Positions 46,145 through 55,559 of a stretch of DNA of 64,000 bases are shown one piece after another. The stretch is from Mucilaginibacter sp. L196 (GTDB lineage Bacteria > Bacteroidota > Bacteroidia > Sphingobacteriales > Sphingobacteriaceae), in contig NZ_LMUO01000004.1 in NCBI RefSeq assembly GCF_009765905.1, forward strand, positions 1-64,000. The letters are read 5' to 3'. The notes beneath the pieces were generated by a model. That model did no database searches and was not told the origin of the DNA. It saw only the letters and a program-made list of their open reading frames with translations. The position numbers were made by a program, and so were the translations under genes. The stretch's first letter is position 1. The number at the start of each line of letters is the position of its first letter.

Positions 46145-47626
46145 ATGAGCGCTGAATCACAGCATATTTTACCGGTAGATATTTTTCAAACCATATTTGA
46201 AAAATCACCAGGCTCATTGTTAATTAAGGCAGATATGCCGCGCTTCACCATACTTGCTGCCAGTGATAGTTATTTAGAATTTACAGATACCACCCGGGAT
46301 GCTATATTAGGCCGTGGTTTTAGCGAAGTATTTCCTGATAATGGAAATACAGATGAGCAAATCAAAGCACACAATGTGTTTATACGTGTAGTTAATACCG
46401 GAAAAAAGATAGATATTCCACGTTACAGATATGACATTTTTAATCAGCAGAACAAATGTTATGAAGAGCATCATTGGTCGTGCAGTAACGTACCAATAAC
46501 AGGGGATAGCGGCGAAATAGCCTATATTTTAAATACTGTAGTAGATATTACCGGCGAGGTAAAAGCGAAAGAAACGGCTCTGGAGAATGAAAAACGCCTA
46601 AATCTCGCTCTTGAAGCAACCGGCTTGGCAACATGGGAGGTGAACCTGATTGATAACGCTTTTTCTTATTCTATAGGTATGGCCGAGATATTTGGGTTGA
46701 ACCCTGGAACATCACTCACAATTGACATGTTGCGTAGCCAGATAGCGGAAGAAGATATGAAAAGCATTATTCTACCCTCCTATCAACAAGCATTAACTTC
46801 GGGTGAATATTTGTTTGAAGTTAAAGTGGTATGGCCAGATAAATCGCAACATTGGATAAGAACACAGGGCATTATTATTTTTGATGAGAATAATATACCA
46901 GAAACCATGCTGGGAACTACGCTGGATATAACTGAAAGTAAACGCGACGAGATCAGAAAGAATGACTTTATTGCAATGGCAAGTCATGAACTAAAAACCC
47001 CGCTCACATCTCTTAAAGCATATATTCAACTGCTCGCGAAAAAACTAAATAATAACAATGACGAGTTTATTGCCAATGCCCTTACCAAAGCAGATAACCA
47101 GGTAAATAAAATGGCAAACCTGATATATGGCTTTCTTGATCTTTCACGCCTGGAGTCCGGAAAATTGCAAATTAAAATGCAAGATTTTGATATTAACAAA
47201 CTCCTTGTAGAAAATATTGCAGAAACTCAACTAACCAACAACGGCCATACAATTATTTTTGATGCAGATGGTGTAGTTATGATTCATGCTGACAAAGAAA
47301 GAATAGGACAAGTGATTAATAACTTTTTAAGCAATGCCATAAAGTATTCGCCAAAGGATACTATAATTACCATAACCACTAAAACCTGCGAAAACGAAAT
47401 ACAAGTTTCTGTTTCTGATACTGGCGTTGGGATTAAACTCAAAGATCAGGAGAAGCTATTTCAACGCTTTTACAGGGTTGATGACGATGAGATTAAAAAC
47501 ATCTCGGGCTTTGGCATTGGTTTATACCTGGCTAGTGAGATTATACAGCGCCATAGGGGCAAAATATGGGTTAATAGCGAAGAAAATAAAGGATCAACAT
47601 TTAGCTTTAGTTTACCAATTGGATGA
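46145..47626 (+). CDS. PAS-domain sensor histidine kinase
   Basis: This 493-residue kinase has two PAS domains (about residues 10-130 and 145-260) and no membrane helix. HisKA has MASHELKTPLTSLKAY with His281. The ATPase has NNFLSNAIKYSP, SDTGVGI and GIGLYLAS. It resembles the kinase domain of the six-PAS enzyme 3 kb upstream, so they may be paralogues. No receiver gene follows directly; the receivers at 43.6 and 54.6 kb are candidate partners. Confidence 0.92.
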   Translation: MSAESQHILPVDIFQTIFEKSPGSLLIKADMPRFTILAASDSYLEFTDTTRDAILGRGFSEVFPDNGNTDEQIKAHNVFIRVVNTGKKIDIPRYRYDIFNQQNKCYEEHHWSCSNVPITGDSGEIAYILNTVVDITGEVKAKETALENEKRLNLALEATGLATWEVNLIDNAFSYSIGMAEIFGLNPGTSLTIDMLRSQIAEEDMKSIILPSYQQALTSGEYLFEVKVVWPDKSQHWIRTQGIIIFDENNIPETMLGTTLDITESKRDEIRKNDFIAMASHELKTPLTSLKAYIQLLAKKLNNNNDEFIANALTKADNQVNKMANLIYGFLDLSRLESGKLQIKMQDFDINKLLVENIAETQLTNNGHTIIFDADGVVMIHADKERIGQVINNFLSNAIKYSPKDTIITITTKTCENEIQVSVSDTGVGIKLKDQEKLFQRFYRVDDDEIKNISGFGIGLYLASEIIQRHRGKIWVNSEENKGSTFSFSLPIG

Positions 47627-47691
47627 TCCTAAAAGCTGTCTAAAAACGATTGAATCTTGTTTATATATAAACACAAAAACAAAGTGTCATT

Positions 47692-47780
47692 TGCGAGGTA
47701 CGAAGCAATCTCTACATAAGCAAGAACATTGAACCTGCAGAGCAGCTCTGTAAAGTATAGCGATTGCTTCGTACCTCGCA
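47692..47780. repeat. Hairpin repeat family 4
   Basis: Arms TGCGAGGTACGAAGCAATC at 47692-47710 and GATTGCTTCGTACCTCGCA at 47762-47780 are perfect 19-base inverses around a 51-base loop. A half copy (GATTGCCATGCTCCGCTCGC) is at about 13547-13572. It is of the same kind as family 1 elements. Confidence 0.85.
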
Positions 47781-47837
47781 ATTACTATAGTTTTATCATT
47801 TCTAAACAACTCCTAGGTAAACAGATATTTTAAATAC

Positions 47838-47870
47838 AAAAAGGCCACTTCAAATTGAAGTGGCCTTTTT
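47838..47870. terminator. Bidirectional terminator
   Basis: A perfect 16-base stem (AAAAAGGCCACTTCAA with TTGAAGTGGCCTTTTT) with a one-base centre serves both strands, with T runs on each. It lies between the converging kinase and DUF2723 genes. Confidence 0.85.
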
Positions 47871-47890
47871 AATCGCATTATCGTTTAGCT

Positions 47891-50800
47891 TTATTGTTGC
47901 CTGCTTAAAACATTAGCAAATTTAGTTTGGTAGTCTTTATACTGTGCATTTAATTTATTATACAAAGCCGTTTGGTGCGCTCCTTTTGTAAAATCAGTTA
48001 AAGCACCAATCAATTGTACCCCTATATTAACAGTGCGGGTATCTACATCATCACCATTGTTTTGCAACTGGTAATAATTATAATCTAACTGATCGGTAAG
48101 ATAATCATCGATATCCTCTGTAAACTTATTGCCTACCACCACATCGTTCAATTTATAAGCTGCCTCCGCTAAATACAACTTGCGTACATTCACATCAATA
48201 AATGGGTTAATATCAGGTAATACTTGTTGGCATTTCTCTAAAACCTTCACGGCAAGGTCAGGGCGTTTTTGTGTTATCAAATCATTAGTCAAATCAAGGA
48301 ATGTCTCCAATAAAACAGGATAAAACATATTAGTTGATTCATGATCCAGGTATTTGGCAGTTTTAAAGTTCCCCCATTTAAACTTGTTCATTACATTGTT
48401 GTACATTACTATAGGATTCGTTTTAGCCATCTGATCCCTATTGGCAGTATCTGGAGTGAAAGGAATAAGATGGTAAACAAAACCTTCTCTGTATAAATAC
48501 GGCTGTAAACCCATCAAATTCTCAGAGCCAACAGTTACAGTAAAGCATATAGGGCGTTTCCAATGGTTGTGAGCCAAAACATCAAACATCGCCAGATTGC
48601 CCTTCATTACGTAATTAGAATTGTATTTAAACTTCATCGTATCAGTCAGCTTGCTTCTGTCGCTGTCAGGCACTACACCGTTCTTTATAACTTCATCTTT
48701 ATTAATGGTAATCTTGAAATTTTTGGTTGGCAAGTAATTGGCGTTATCACCATTTTGGTATTGTACCATCGTAGCAGGATTGTCTGATGTTATAAAATCA
48801 AACACCTCACTTAATTCAGTAAAACCAGGTATTTTTCTATCATCAAAGTAAATCACATCCCGTATCCCATCTTTATACTTATCAAAAGGCATGGTGATAG
48901 GCAATGCATCTGCGTCATTCATTTTACGCGTCATTTGCTTAATATTCCAATCGGCGGAGAATAAGCTTAGGTTCACAATACGTACATCCGGCCTGATTCC
49001 CTCAACTTCCTGATCGTACCATAATGAATAGGTATCATTATCGCCATAGGTAAACAGAATTGCATTTGGCGGGCATGATATTAAATAATCATAAGCCATA
49101 TCATGCGGCGTTAATTTGGTTGAACGGTCATGATCTTTCCATTCTTGTTTAGCCAGCACCACTGGGCCCGCTAATAAGCATATGCCGGTAGCAGTAAAGG
49201 CCGCGGTTTTAGCATTTATCTTTCTGCGTAACAAGTCGGCAATGGCAATTACCCCCAGCCCTATCCATATAGAGAAAGCATAAAACGATCCTACATAACT
49301 ATAATCACGCTCACGTGGTTGTATAGATGGCTGGTTAACGTATAATACAATTGCAATACCGGTGAAGAACCACAGTAAGGTAACAACAAGTGCATCTTCT
49401 TTACGGCGATTAAAATGGAATATTAAACCAAATAAGCCAATGATTAAAGGCAAAGCGAATAATGGCGTATAAGTAACACCTGCTAACGGATCTCTGGCAT
49501 CACCCCCAATAACAGATTTTGGTAAATGTCTGCCGCCATCAAATATTCCGGTAGTCCAATTACCATCAATTCCTGCCATACTTGCTTGTCCGTCGGCATC
49601 ATTATAACGGCCTGCAAAATTCCATAAAAAGTAGCGCCAGTACATCTGGTATATTTGCCAGCTGAACATGAATTTCAGGTTATCGCCAAAGCCAGGTGCT
49701 TGTCCGTCAGGTATTCTTAACCATTCTTTATAGAACTGCGGGTCCTGGCCATCGCTGCTATATATACGTGGCAAAATAGTTGTATGGTCATAAACGGTAT
49801 TTAATTTTTTACCTGCTACTTCATATTTTGTATTCCCTTTACGGTAGATGTTTGCACCTTCTGTTTGATCAATAGGTTTCGCATCAAAATATGGCCCATA
49901 AAGTAAAGGTGTTTCACCGTATTGCTCACGGTTTAAGTAACTGTTTAACGTAAATGCGTTATCGGGGTGCGCGTTATCCAAATTGGTATTAGCCGTTGCC
50001 CTTATTGGTATATAGGCAAATGAGCTGTAACCTAAATAAATAAAAGTGCAACATAAAAACGCCAGGTTTAGCATTGGCTTTTTATATTTAATGCTATAAT
50101 ATATACCGGCTATCAATACTGTTATTAATAATACCAGGAATACGGCCGCGCCACTACCGAAACCAAAACCAAGTGTATTTACAAAGAACAGATCAAAATA
50201 AGCTGCACCAACAACGGTGTAATTCCTGATACCATATTGAATAAACACTAATATAACTATGCCCGCTAAAATGGCTAAAATGCTGCTTTTTAAGTTTATT
50301 TTCTGAGTCCTTCGCAGGTAATAAACTAATGCTAACGCAGGGATAGTTAATAAATTAAGTAAGTGTATACCTATTGATAAACCTATTACATAGGCAATAA
50401 ATATGATCCATTTATCGGCACCCGGTTCATCAGCATTGGCATCCCATTTTAAAATGGCCCAAAATACTAACGCTGTACAGAATGATGACCATGCAAATAC
50501 GATGGTTTCAACAGCAGAGAACCAAAAAGTATCGGTATAAGCGAATGCTAAAGCACCCACCAAACCTGCTCCCATGATCATGTAAAATTTCGATTGATCG
50601 GCGTCTTCGCTTTCCTTATAAGCAAGTAATTTTTTTGCCAATGCGGTTATCGTCCAAAACAGTAGCATTATAGTTGCGCCGCTGGCTAATGCCGAACCCA
50701 TATTGGTAAAAAATGGAACCTTAGCATTATTTCCCATTGATAATAATGAGAATGCTTTGCCAAGCATTGCAAATACCGGGTAACCCGGCTGGTGCGCTAC

Positions 50801-50938
50801 CTGTAAGCGGTATGCGCAAGAAATAAACTCGCCGCAATCCCAAAAGCTTACTGAGGGCTCCAGCGTCATGATATAACTAATTGAGGCGATAGCAAAACAC
50901 AACCAGCCTAATAAATTATTAATTTTTTTGTATTGCAT
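47891..50938 (-). CDS. DUF2723 membrane protein (mannosyltransferase-like)
   Basis: This 1015-residue protein starts with DUF2723: TLEPSVSFWDCGEFISCAYRLQVAHQPGYPV, an acidic first-loop pattern typical of GT-C type glycosyltransferases. About 11-13 helices follow in the first 600 residues, then a large soluble C-terminal domain (from about 625). Members are thought to glycosylate proteins or lipids from a polyprenyl donor, as proposed for O-glycosylation in Bacteroidota; substrate is unproven. It has its own terminator. Confidence 0.92.
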   Translation of the reverse strand: MQYKKINNLLGWLCFAIASISYIMTLEPSVSFWDCGEFISCAYRLQVAHQPGYPVFAMLGKAFSLLSMGNNAKVPFFTNMGSALASGATIMLLFWTITALAKKLLAYKESEDADQSKFYMIMGAGLVGALAFAYTDTFWFSAVETIVFAWSSFCTALVFWAILKWDANADEPGADKWIIFIAYVIGLSIGIHLLNLLTIPALALVYYLRRTQKINLKSSILAILAGIVILVFIQYGIRNYTVVGAAYFDLFFVNTLGFGFGSGAAVFLVLLITVLIAGIYYSIKYKKPMLNLAFLCCTFIYLGYSSFAYIPIRATANTNLDNAHPDNAFTLNSYLNREQYGETPLLYGPYFDAKPIDQTEGANIYRKGNTKYEVAGKKLNTVYDHTTILPRIYSSDGQDPQFYKEWLRIPDGQAPGFGDNLKFMFSWQIYQMYWRYFLWNFAGRYNDADGQASMAGIDGNWTTGIFDGGRHLPKSVIGGDARDPLAGVTYTPLFALPLIIGLFGLIFHFNRRKEDALVVTLLWFFTGIAIVLYVNQPSIQPRERDYSYVGSFYAFSIWIGLGVIAIADLLRRKINAKTAAFTATGICLLAGPVVLAKQEWKDHDRSTKLTPHDMAYDYLISCPPNAILFTYGDNDTYSLWYDQEVEGIRPDVRIVNLSLFSADWNIKQMTRKMNDADALPITMPFDKYKDGIRDVIYFDDRKIPGFTELSEVFDFITSDNPATMVQYQNGDNANYLPTKNFKITINKDEVIKNGVVPDSDRSKLTDTMKFKYNSNYVMKGNLAMFDVLAHNHWKRPICFTVTVGSENLMGLQPYLYREGFVYHLIPFTPDTANRDQMAKTNPIVMYNNVMNKFKWGNFKTAKYLDHESTNMFYPVLLETFLDLTNDLITQKRPDLAVKVLEKCQQVLPDINPFIDVNVRKLYLAEAAYKLNDVVVGNKFTEDIDDYLTDQLDYNYYQLQNNGDDVDTRTVNIGVQLIGALTDFTKGAHQTALYNKLNAQYKDYQTKFANVLSRQQ

Positions 50939-51217
50939 GTATAAGGATTTTAAAAGCAGGCGTAAATATCAGAATTTTTATAGGTTATTTTAAAAAAACG
51001 GTATTACAATAACACAATTTAACAGAAATTAACTTTTCAATTTGAATAAAGTGCGAATATCATAATTTTTTTTAGGCTTCATTAATTTATCTCTCAACAC
51101 TATATTGATATTATTAAAACTTACTAAATAATACATCGTTAAGAATTTAATACTCACTTTTATATTTTATTATCTTTGGTTTTTTAGATTGTAAAAACAA
51201 CTCTTATTTTATTGAGC
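50939..51217. other. Divergent intergenic region
   Basis: This 279-base AT-rich stretch holds no gene. A -7 promoter element for the plus-strand barrel gene is at 51171-51178. I see no TAnnTTTG element for the minus-strand DUF2723 gene. Confidence 0.5.
51171..51178 (+). promoter_or_regulatory. -7 element of the 51.2 kb barrel gene
   Basis: TATCTTTG fits TAnnTTTG and lies 40 bases before the ATG at 51218. Confidence 0.65.
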
Positions 51218-52822
51218 ATGATAAAAGCTTACCACTTGCCTATTAAAAAAATATTATTGCTCCTGGGTGTTATAATTATCTTAACACAGGTTAGCCGTTC
51301 ACAATCGGTATATGCCCCATATTCATACGAATTCTATCAAAAATTTAATGCTGACGTTTATAGTGTTAACAGTTCGTTTCACACTTCATTAAAGCCATAT
51401 CTTATTGATAGCATTATCGCCCCAAAATATAATGCCATAACCAGTATAGGTGTTGATAGCAGCCGTAAGAACTATTTTTTACGTAAAATATTTAATGAGC
51501 ATGTTTTTGATGAGCGAACCAGTGAATATACCTTCTATGCAGATTATATAGCTGATTTGCAGATAGGACGAGATTTTGCGAATAACACTACCACCTATCT
51601 TAATACACGTGGTTACCAACTTGGTGGAACAATAGGCGACAAATTTTCCTTTTATACAAGCGGTTATGAGGATCAGGCGCGATTTGCAAACTATTATCAG
51701 GCTGTTGTTCAAAAAACAGGATTTATTCCGGGTGAGGCTTATAACAGGGAATATCAATCTACTACCGAGGACGACTGGTCGTACGTTACTGCTGTTTTAT
51801 CTTATGCACCAATAAAACAGCTTAATATCACTTTAGGACAAGATAAAACATTTATTGGTGATGGTTACCGCTCTTTACTGTTATCTGATTTTGCAGCCAC
51901 TTATCCTTTACTGCGTGTAACTGCAAATTTAGGTAAGGTACAATACATGATGATGTGGACCAACATGGAAGACATTAACGTACCAAAATATGATACCTAT
52001 GGTAATAACCGCCGCAAGTGGGCAGCATTTCATTATGTAGATTGGAATGTAACTAACCGATTTTCATTAGGATATTTTAATGCGATGATTGCGGCCGAGG
52101 CTGATGATAACGGTAATTCGCATGGGTTTGATGCTAATTATGTTAATCCGCTAGTATTTGCAGCCGCTTTAGGCCCCAAAACACCATACCCCGATAATAT
52201 ATTAACCGGATTTACCGGCAAGTATAAAATTTTTAATAAAACAGCTATCTACGCACAGTTGCTATTAGATAGATTAAACCAAAGTCTTGCTCCTAAAAAC
52301 ACAGGTGGCTATCAAATAGGTATCCGCGGAGCTGACCTCTTTAACATAACTAACTTTAATTATCTGTTTGAGTTTAATACGGTAAAACCGTATACCTATT
52401 CATCCCCGCAGGTAATTACTAATTATACTGACTATAGCGAACCTCTGGGCGACCCGCTTGGTTCTAACTTTAAAGAAGCGATAGCTATATTGGATTATTC
52501 AATAGGCCGTTTCAGTTTTCAGGGACAGATAAATTATGCGTCGTTCGGGCTTGATCCGAATACCTCGGTTAATTATGGGCAGAATATAATGCTTGCTTTT
52601 GACCCCGGTACAGTAGAGGGTAGCACCACCGGGCAAGGGTTACCTACTCACCTTTATTATGGTGAAGGTACTATCGCTTATCTGATCAATCCTAAATATA
52701 ATCTTCGGTTTGAATTAGGCGGATTATACCGTAAACAAGAGAATAGCCAGGGAACTCAAAACACAAAGCTGGTAACCTTTGGAGTAAGAGCTTCATTCAG
52801 ACAGTTGTATCATGATTTTTAA
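51218..52822 (+). CDS. Outer-membrane barrel, RemB/Wzi-like
   Basis: This 534-residue protein has a signal peptide ending near VSRSQS and many amphipathic strands alternating Tyr, Phe and Asn. The segment ITLGQDKTFIGDGYRSLLLSD near 210 is a strong family mark that I associate with gliding motility protein RemB of Bacteroidota and with capsule assembly Wzi-like barrels. It ends in an aromatic residue, DF, as barrels do. Role in surface attachment or gliding is inference. A TTG start six bases upstream is possible. Confidence 0.75.
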   Translation: MIKAYHLPIKKILLLLGVIIILTQVSRSQSVYAPYSYEFYQKFNADVYSVNSSFHTSLKPYLIDSIIAPKYNAITSIGVDSSRKNYFLRKIFNEHVFDERTSEYTFYADYIADLQIGRDFANNTTTYLNTRGYQLGGTIGDKFSFYTSGYEDQARFANYYQAVVQKTGFIPGEAYNREYQSTTEDDWSYVTAVLSYAPIKQLNITLGQDKTFIGDGYRSLLLSDFAATYPLLRVTANLGKVQYMMMWTNMEDINVPKYDTYGNNRRKWAAFHYVDWNVTNRFSLGYFNAMIAAEADDNGNSHGFDANYVNPLVFAAALGPKTPYPDNILTGFTGKYKIFNKTAIYAQLLLDRLNQSLAPKNTGGYQIGIRGADLFNITNFNYLFEFNTVKPYTYSSPQVITNYTDYSEPLGDPLGSNFKEAIAILDYSIGRFSFQGQINYASFGLDPNTSVNYGQNIMLAFDPGTVEGSTTGQGLPTHLYYGEGTIAYLINPKYNLRFELGGLYRKQENSQGTQNTKLVTFGVRASFRQLYHDF

Positions 52823-52854
52823 TCATCGTACAACTGTTATAATATTGAGAAAGT

Positions 52855-53751
52855 TTAAAACTTTAGAGACAGACCTGTTTCAAAGTAAACTATATCATTA
52901 TTGTTAGATAAACCGACAGCTTTTGCCACTGCTGCGGATTTAAATCCATTTTGCACAACAGCATAGGTAGGTATAAATTCAAATATCAGGTGGCCAATCT
53001 TATATTCTAAAGGAACTGAAAACTCATAGTCCAATGTTTCAAATTTGCTTAAATTAGATTCAAAGGCTGCTACCGCGGCACCTACTTTTTTGCTTTTGAA
53101 TACTTTCTTCTTGATATAAGCGTCATAAAAATTTTGTGTGCCTAAATTGATAGCTACAGTTGGCGAAATGATCAAATCATCATTATTTGCAAATGGCTTA
53201 ATAACAATAAAATCATGTGAGATACCGCCATTTATAAAAATATCAGCATTTGCCCCATTGTTTAAACTATAATTAGCGCTTACACTTGGTGTAATTATGT
53301 CACCTATTTCATAATCAAAATCAGCACTGAATGTATTGGTAATTGATGACCCTATTAAGGTACTGTTTGGGTTATAAAACATTTTGCTGTATGATATCCC
53401 ACCGGAAAAGTCATCGGTAATATCAAAATCATAACCAGCTGTCAAATTTCCGCCATCCACTTTATTTTTCTTATTATCAGGCAGAATATCCATACCGCCC
53501 GATATATATATTCCTGGTTTAAAAGTATATTTAATATCCGGGCTTACAAGTGGTGTGGTAGTAAGGCCGGTTCGGCCCATAAAAACATTGTTGTTTAAAT
53601 AATCCGCGCCTATTTTAAATGAGGACTTTTTGGTTGATTTGGCTTTAACTGTATCTGTAGCAGTGGAATCCGCAACTTTTTGGCAGTAGCTATTGAAGCT
53701 GATCCCTAAAAATAATAAAACAAGAAGGTTTTTGTAAAGAAAGTTGTGCAT
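52855..53751 (-). CDS. Putative outer-membrane beta-barrel protein
   Basis: I recognise no named family. The 298-residue protein has a signal peptide ending SYCQK, a Lys/Thr-rich linker, and strands alternating polar and aromatic residues (YLNNNVFMGRTG, DIKYTFKPGIYISGG), ending in SLKF. The pattern fits a 12-strand barrel in the outer membrane. It converges with the RemB-like gene and diverges from the Ala/Lys-rich gene. Confidence 0.72.
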   Translation of the reverse strand: MHNFLYKNLLVLLFLGISFNSYCQKVADSTATDTVKAKSTKKSSFKIGADYLNNNVFMGRTGLTTTPLVSPDIKYTFKPGIYISGGMDILPDNKKNKVDGGNLTAGYDFDITDDFSGGISYSKMFYNPNSTLIGSSITNTFSADFDYEIGDIITPSVSANYSLNNGANADIFINGGISHDFIVIKPFANNDDLIISPTVAINLGTQNFYDAYIKKKVFKSKKVGAAVAAFESNLSKFETLDYEFSVPLEYKIGHLIFEFIPTYAVVQNGFKSAAVAKAVGLSNNNDIVYFETGLSLKF

Positions 53752-53897
53752 TAGGGGTATTTTAAGTTGATATGAGCCTATGACATATATTTTATGCTAT
53801 GGTTTAACATCAAAAAATATTTATATATATTAAACCATGTATTAAATATTTAGTCTGTAAGGTCAATGAGTTATCAATCATTATAAAAACCCCAAAA

Positions 53898-54416
53898 ATG
53901 AAGAAACTAGGATTATTAGTTGTTGCCGCAATGTTTTCGGCTGCATCTTTTGCACAAACAACCACACCAGCCACTACACCGGCTACCACTACCCCAACAG
54001 AAAAAACACAGATGAAAGATCTGCGTAAAGACGTACGTGCTTACGACAACAAAAAAGCGGAAGCAAAGGCTCAAATTAAAAAAGGCAATTTAACCGCCGC
54101 CCAAACTGATTTGGCAGCTGCAAAAACCGACAAGGCCGACATTAAAACAGATGCCAAAACCTTAAAAAGCGAAGGGGTAGCTCATCCTGTAAAATTAGCT
54201 ACCAAAGAAGTTAAGAAAGCCGACGTAAAGAAGGTTGAAGCAACTAAGGCTGATTTAAAAACAGCTAAGGCTACAGAACAAACAGATGTTAAAGCCGGTA
54301 ATATCACAGGCGCACAGGCGGCTCAAGCTGCAGCTACAGCCGACAAAAAGGATCTGAAGAAAGATATACGCGAAGCTAAACGTGACGGTGTTAAACGTCA
54401 CCTGCACAAGGCATAA
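53898..54416 (+). CDS. Secreted Ala/Lys-rich helical protein with internal repeat
   Basis: No known family. The 172-residue protein has a signal peptide ending ASFAQ, a Thr/Pro linker (TTPATTPATTTPTEKTQ) and then two similar units of about 45 residues: KKGNLTAAQTDLAAAKTDK and KAGNITGAQAAQAAATADK. It is made almost only of Ala, Lys, Asp, Thr and Glu, like histone H1 or LEA-type proteins, and should form charged helices. A Lys/Arg/His tail ends it. It could bind nucleic acid, polyanions or act in desiccation or envelope stress; that is speculation. A strong terminator follows. Confidence 0.75.
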   Translation: MKKLGLLVVAAMFSAASFAQTTTPATTPATTTPTEKTQMKDLRKDVRAYDNKKAEAKAQIKKGNLTAAQTDLAAAKTDKADIKTDAKTLKSEGVAHPVKLATKEVKKADVKKVEATKADLKTAKATEQTDVKAGNITGAQAAQAAATADKKDLKKDIREAKRDGVKRHLHKA

Positions 54417-54429
54417 ATTATAAATAGCT

Positions 54430-54465
54430 AAAGAGGATGTTGAAAATCGGCATCCTCTTTTTACG
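54430..54465 (+). terminator. Terminator after the Ala/Lys-rich gene
   Basis: A 10-base stem (AAAGAGGATG with CATCCTCTTT) with an 11-base loop is followed by T residues, starting 14 bases past the stop. Confidence 0.8.
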
Positions 54466-54571
54466 TTACACCTGTTTACCATTTTATTGTAAAGTGTTTG
54501 TTGTAAACCATTAAACGATGCAATCACGCTTACAATAATTCGTTATAAAAATACCCCTTACCTAATTATTT

Positions 54572-54934
54572 ATGCAAAAGCGAATCTTATTACTTGATGA
54601 TAACCAGGATATTTTGGATATAATGCAGGAGGCCTTATCCTACCAGGAATACGAAGTTAAAGTAGCTCTGGATAGTAATAATATGATCAATTTAATACTT
54701 GATTATCAGCCAGACCTGGTCATACTAGACTACCACTTAACTGGCCGAAACGGATACGAAATTTGCCGGCAGTTAAAAACACACCCCGAACTTGGGCATA
54801 TACCTGTTATTATATGTTCAGCTTATGTTAATAAAGACGAGAACTTATCTGCCTGGGGTTGCGATGCTGTGATAGCAAAACCTTTCGGTTTAGATGAACT
54901 TACAAGGAAGGTGAATAATTTAATATTGGGTTAA
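54572..54934 (+). CDS. Single-domain response regulator
   Basis: This 120-residue receiver has Asp9-Asp10, phosphoacceptor Asp53 in LVILDYHLTG, Ser83 and Lys103 in AKPFG. It has no output domain. It stands alone; orphan kinases near 41-47 kb could phosphorylate it. Confidence 0.92.
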   Translation: MQKRILLLDDNQDILDIMQEALSYQEYEVKVALDSNNMINLILDYQPDLVILDYHLTGRNGYEICRQLKTHPELGHIPVIICSAYVNKDENLSAWGCDAVIAKPFGLDELTRKVNNLILG

Positions 54935-54936
54935 GC

Positions 54937-55470
54937 TTAATATTTTATATTAAAACGCTTCACTACCAAATGCACTAAAAACAAAGGCGCTACCAGTATA
55001 TTTTTATATCGATACTCAAAAGAAAGGTTTTTACCTTCTTTTTTATAGCCTCCATATAACGCAGCACATGATATTACAAATATCAACCCACATAAAGCCC
55101 CCAGTTGCGGCCCTCCGGCCTTCTGCCACTGCACCAGCAGGGTGATGATATAGTAATAGGCCAGCATAATAAACAGCATAAAATAGCTTAAAACAGGTGA
55201 AAGCTTTAAGTAGTAATAAATACTGAATGCCAATAAAAAAGATGACCAATTAAAATCGGCATTATACTGCCCCAGAAATTTAATGTAAGGGAAAGGTATC
55301 GCCCACAATAATCCAAACAGGCTAAACAGCAATAGCGAAATAAATATAATATGAATAACAATGTTTGCCGGATCCTGGTGCGCGGCAGCAAATTTGTCAA
55401 AATGAAATTCTACGCTCCCGGGCTTTACTTCGGGTTCGGCTTGTTTTTTTTCAACTTTCTTTTTACTCAC
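54937..55470 (-). CDS. Membrane protein, DUF962/Mpo1-like
   Basis: This 177-residue protein has a charged N-terminus and about five hydrophobic segments. The region FAAAHQDPANIVIHIIFIS resembles the H...N...H pattern of DUF962 (Mpo1) proteins, which are iron-dependent dioxygenases for 2-hydroxy fatty acids in yeast. The match is partial, so I call it tentative. It stops two bases from the receiver gene on the other strand. Confidence 0.6.
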   Translation of the reverse strand: MSKKKVEKKQAEPEVKPGSVEFHFDKFAAAHQDPANIVIHIIFISLLLFSLFGLLWAIPFPYIKFLGQYNADFNWSSFLLAFSIYYYLKLSPVLSYFMLFIMLAYYYIITLLVQWQKAGGPQLGALCGLIFVISCAALYGGYKKEGKNLSFEYRYKNILVAPLFLVHLVVKRFNIKY

Positions 55471-55500
55471 AACTGCGGAATAGATTAATTATTGAATGAT

Positions 55501-55530
55501 GAACGCCGAAGTTTTTACACTTCGGCGTTC
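55501..55530 (-). terminator. Hairpin after rny
   Basis: An 11-base perfect stem (GAACGCCGAAG with CTTCGGCGTTC) with an eight-base loop lies 30 bases past the rny stop. It has no clear U run on the minus strand, so termination strength is uncertain. Confidence 0.6.
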
Positions 55531-55559
55531 GGTATTTTTAAGATCAATATGATGTTTTG

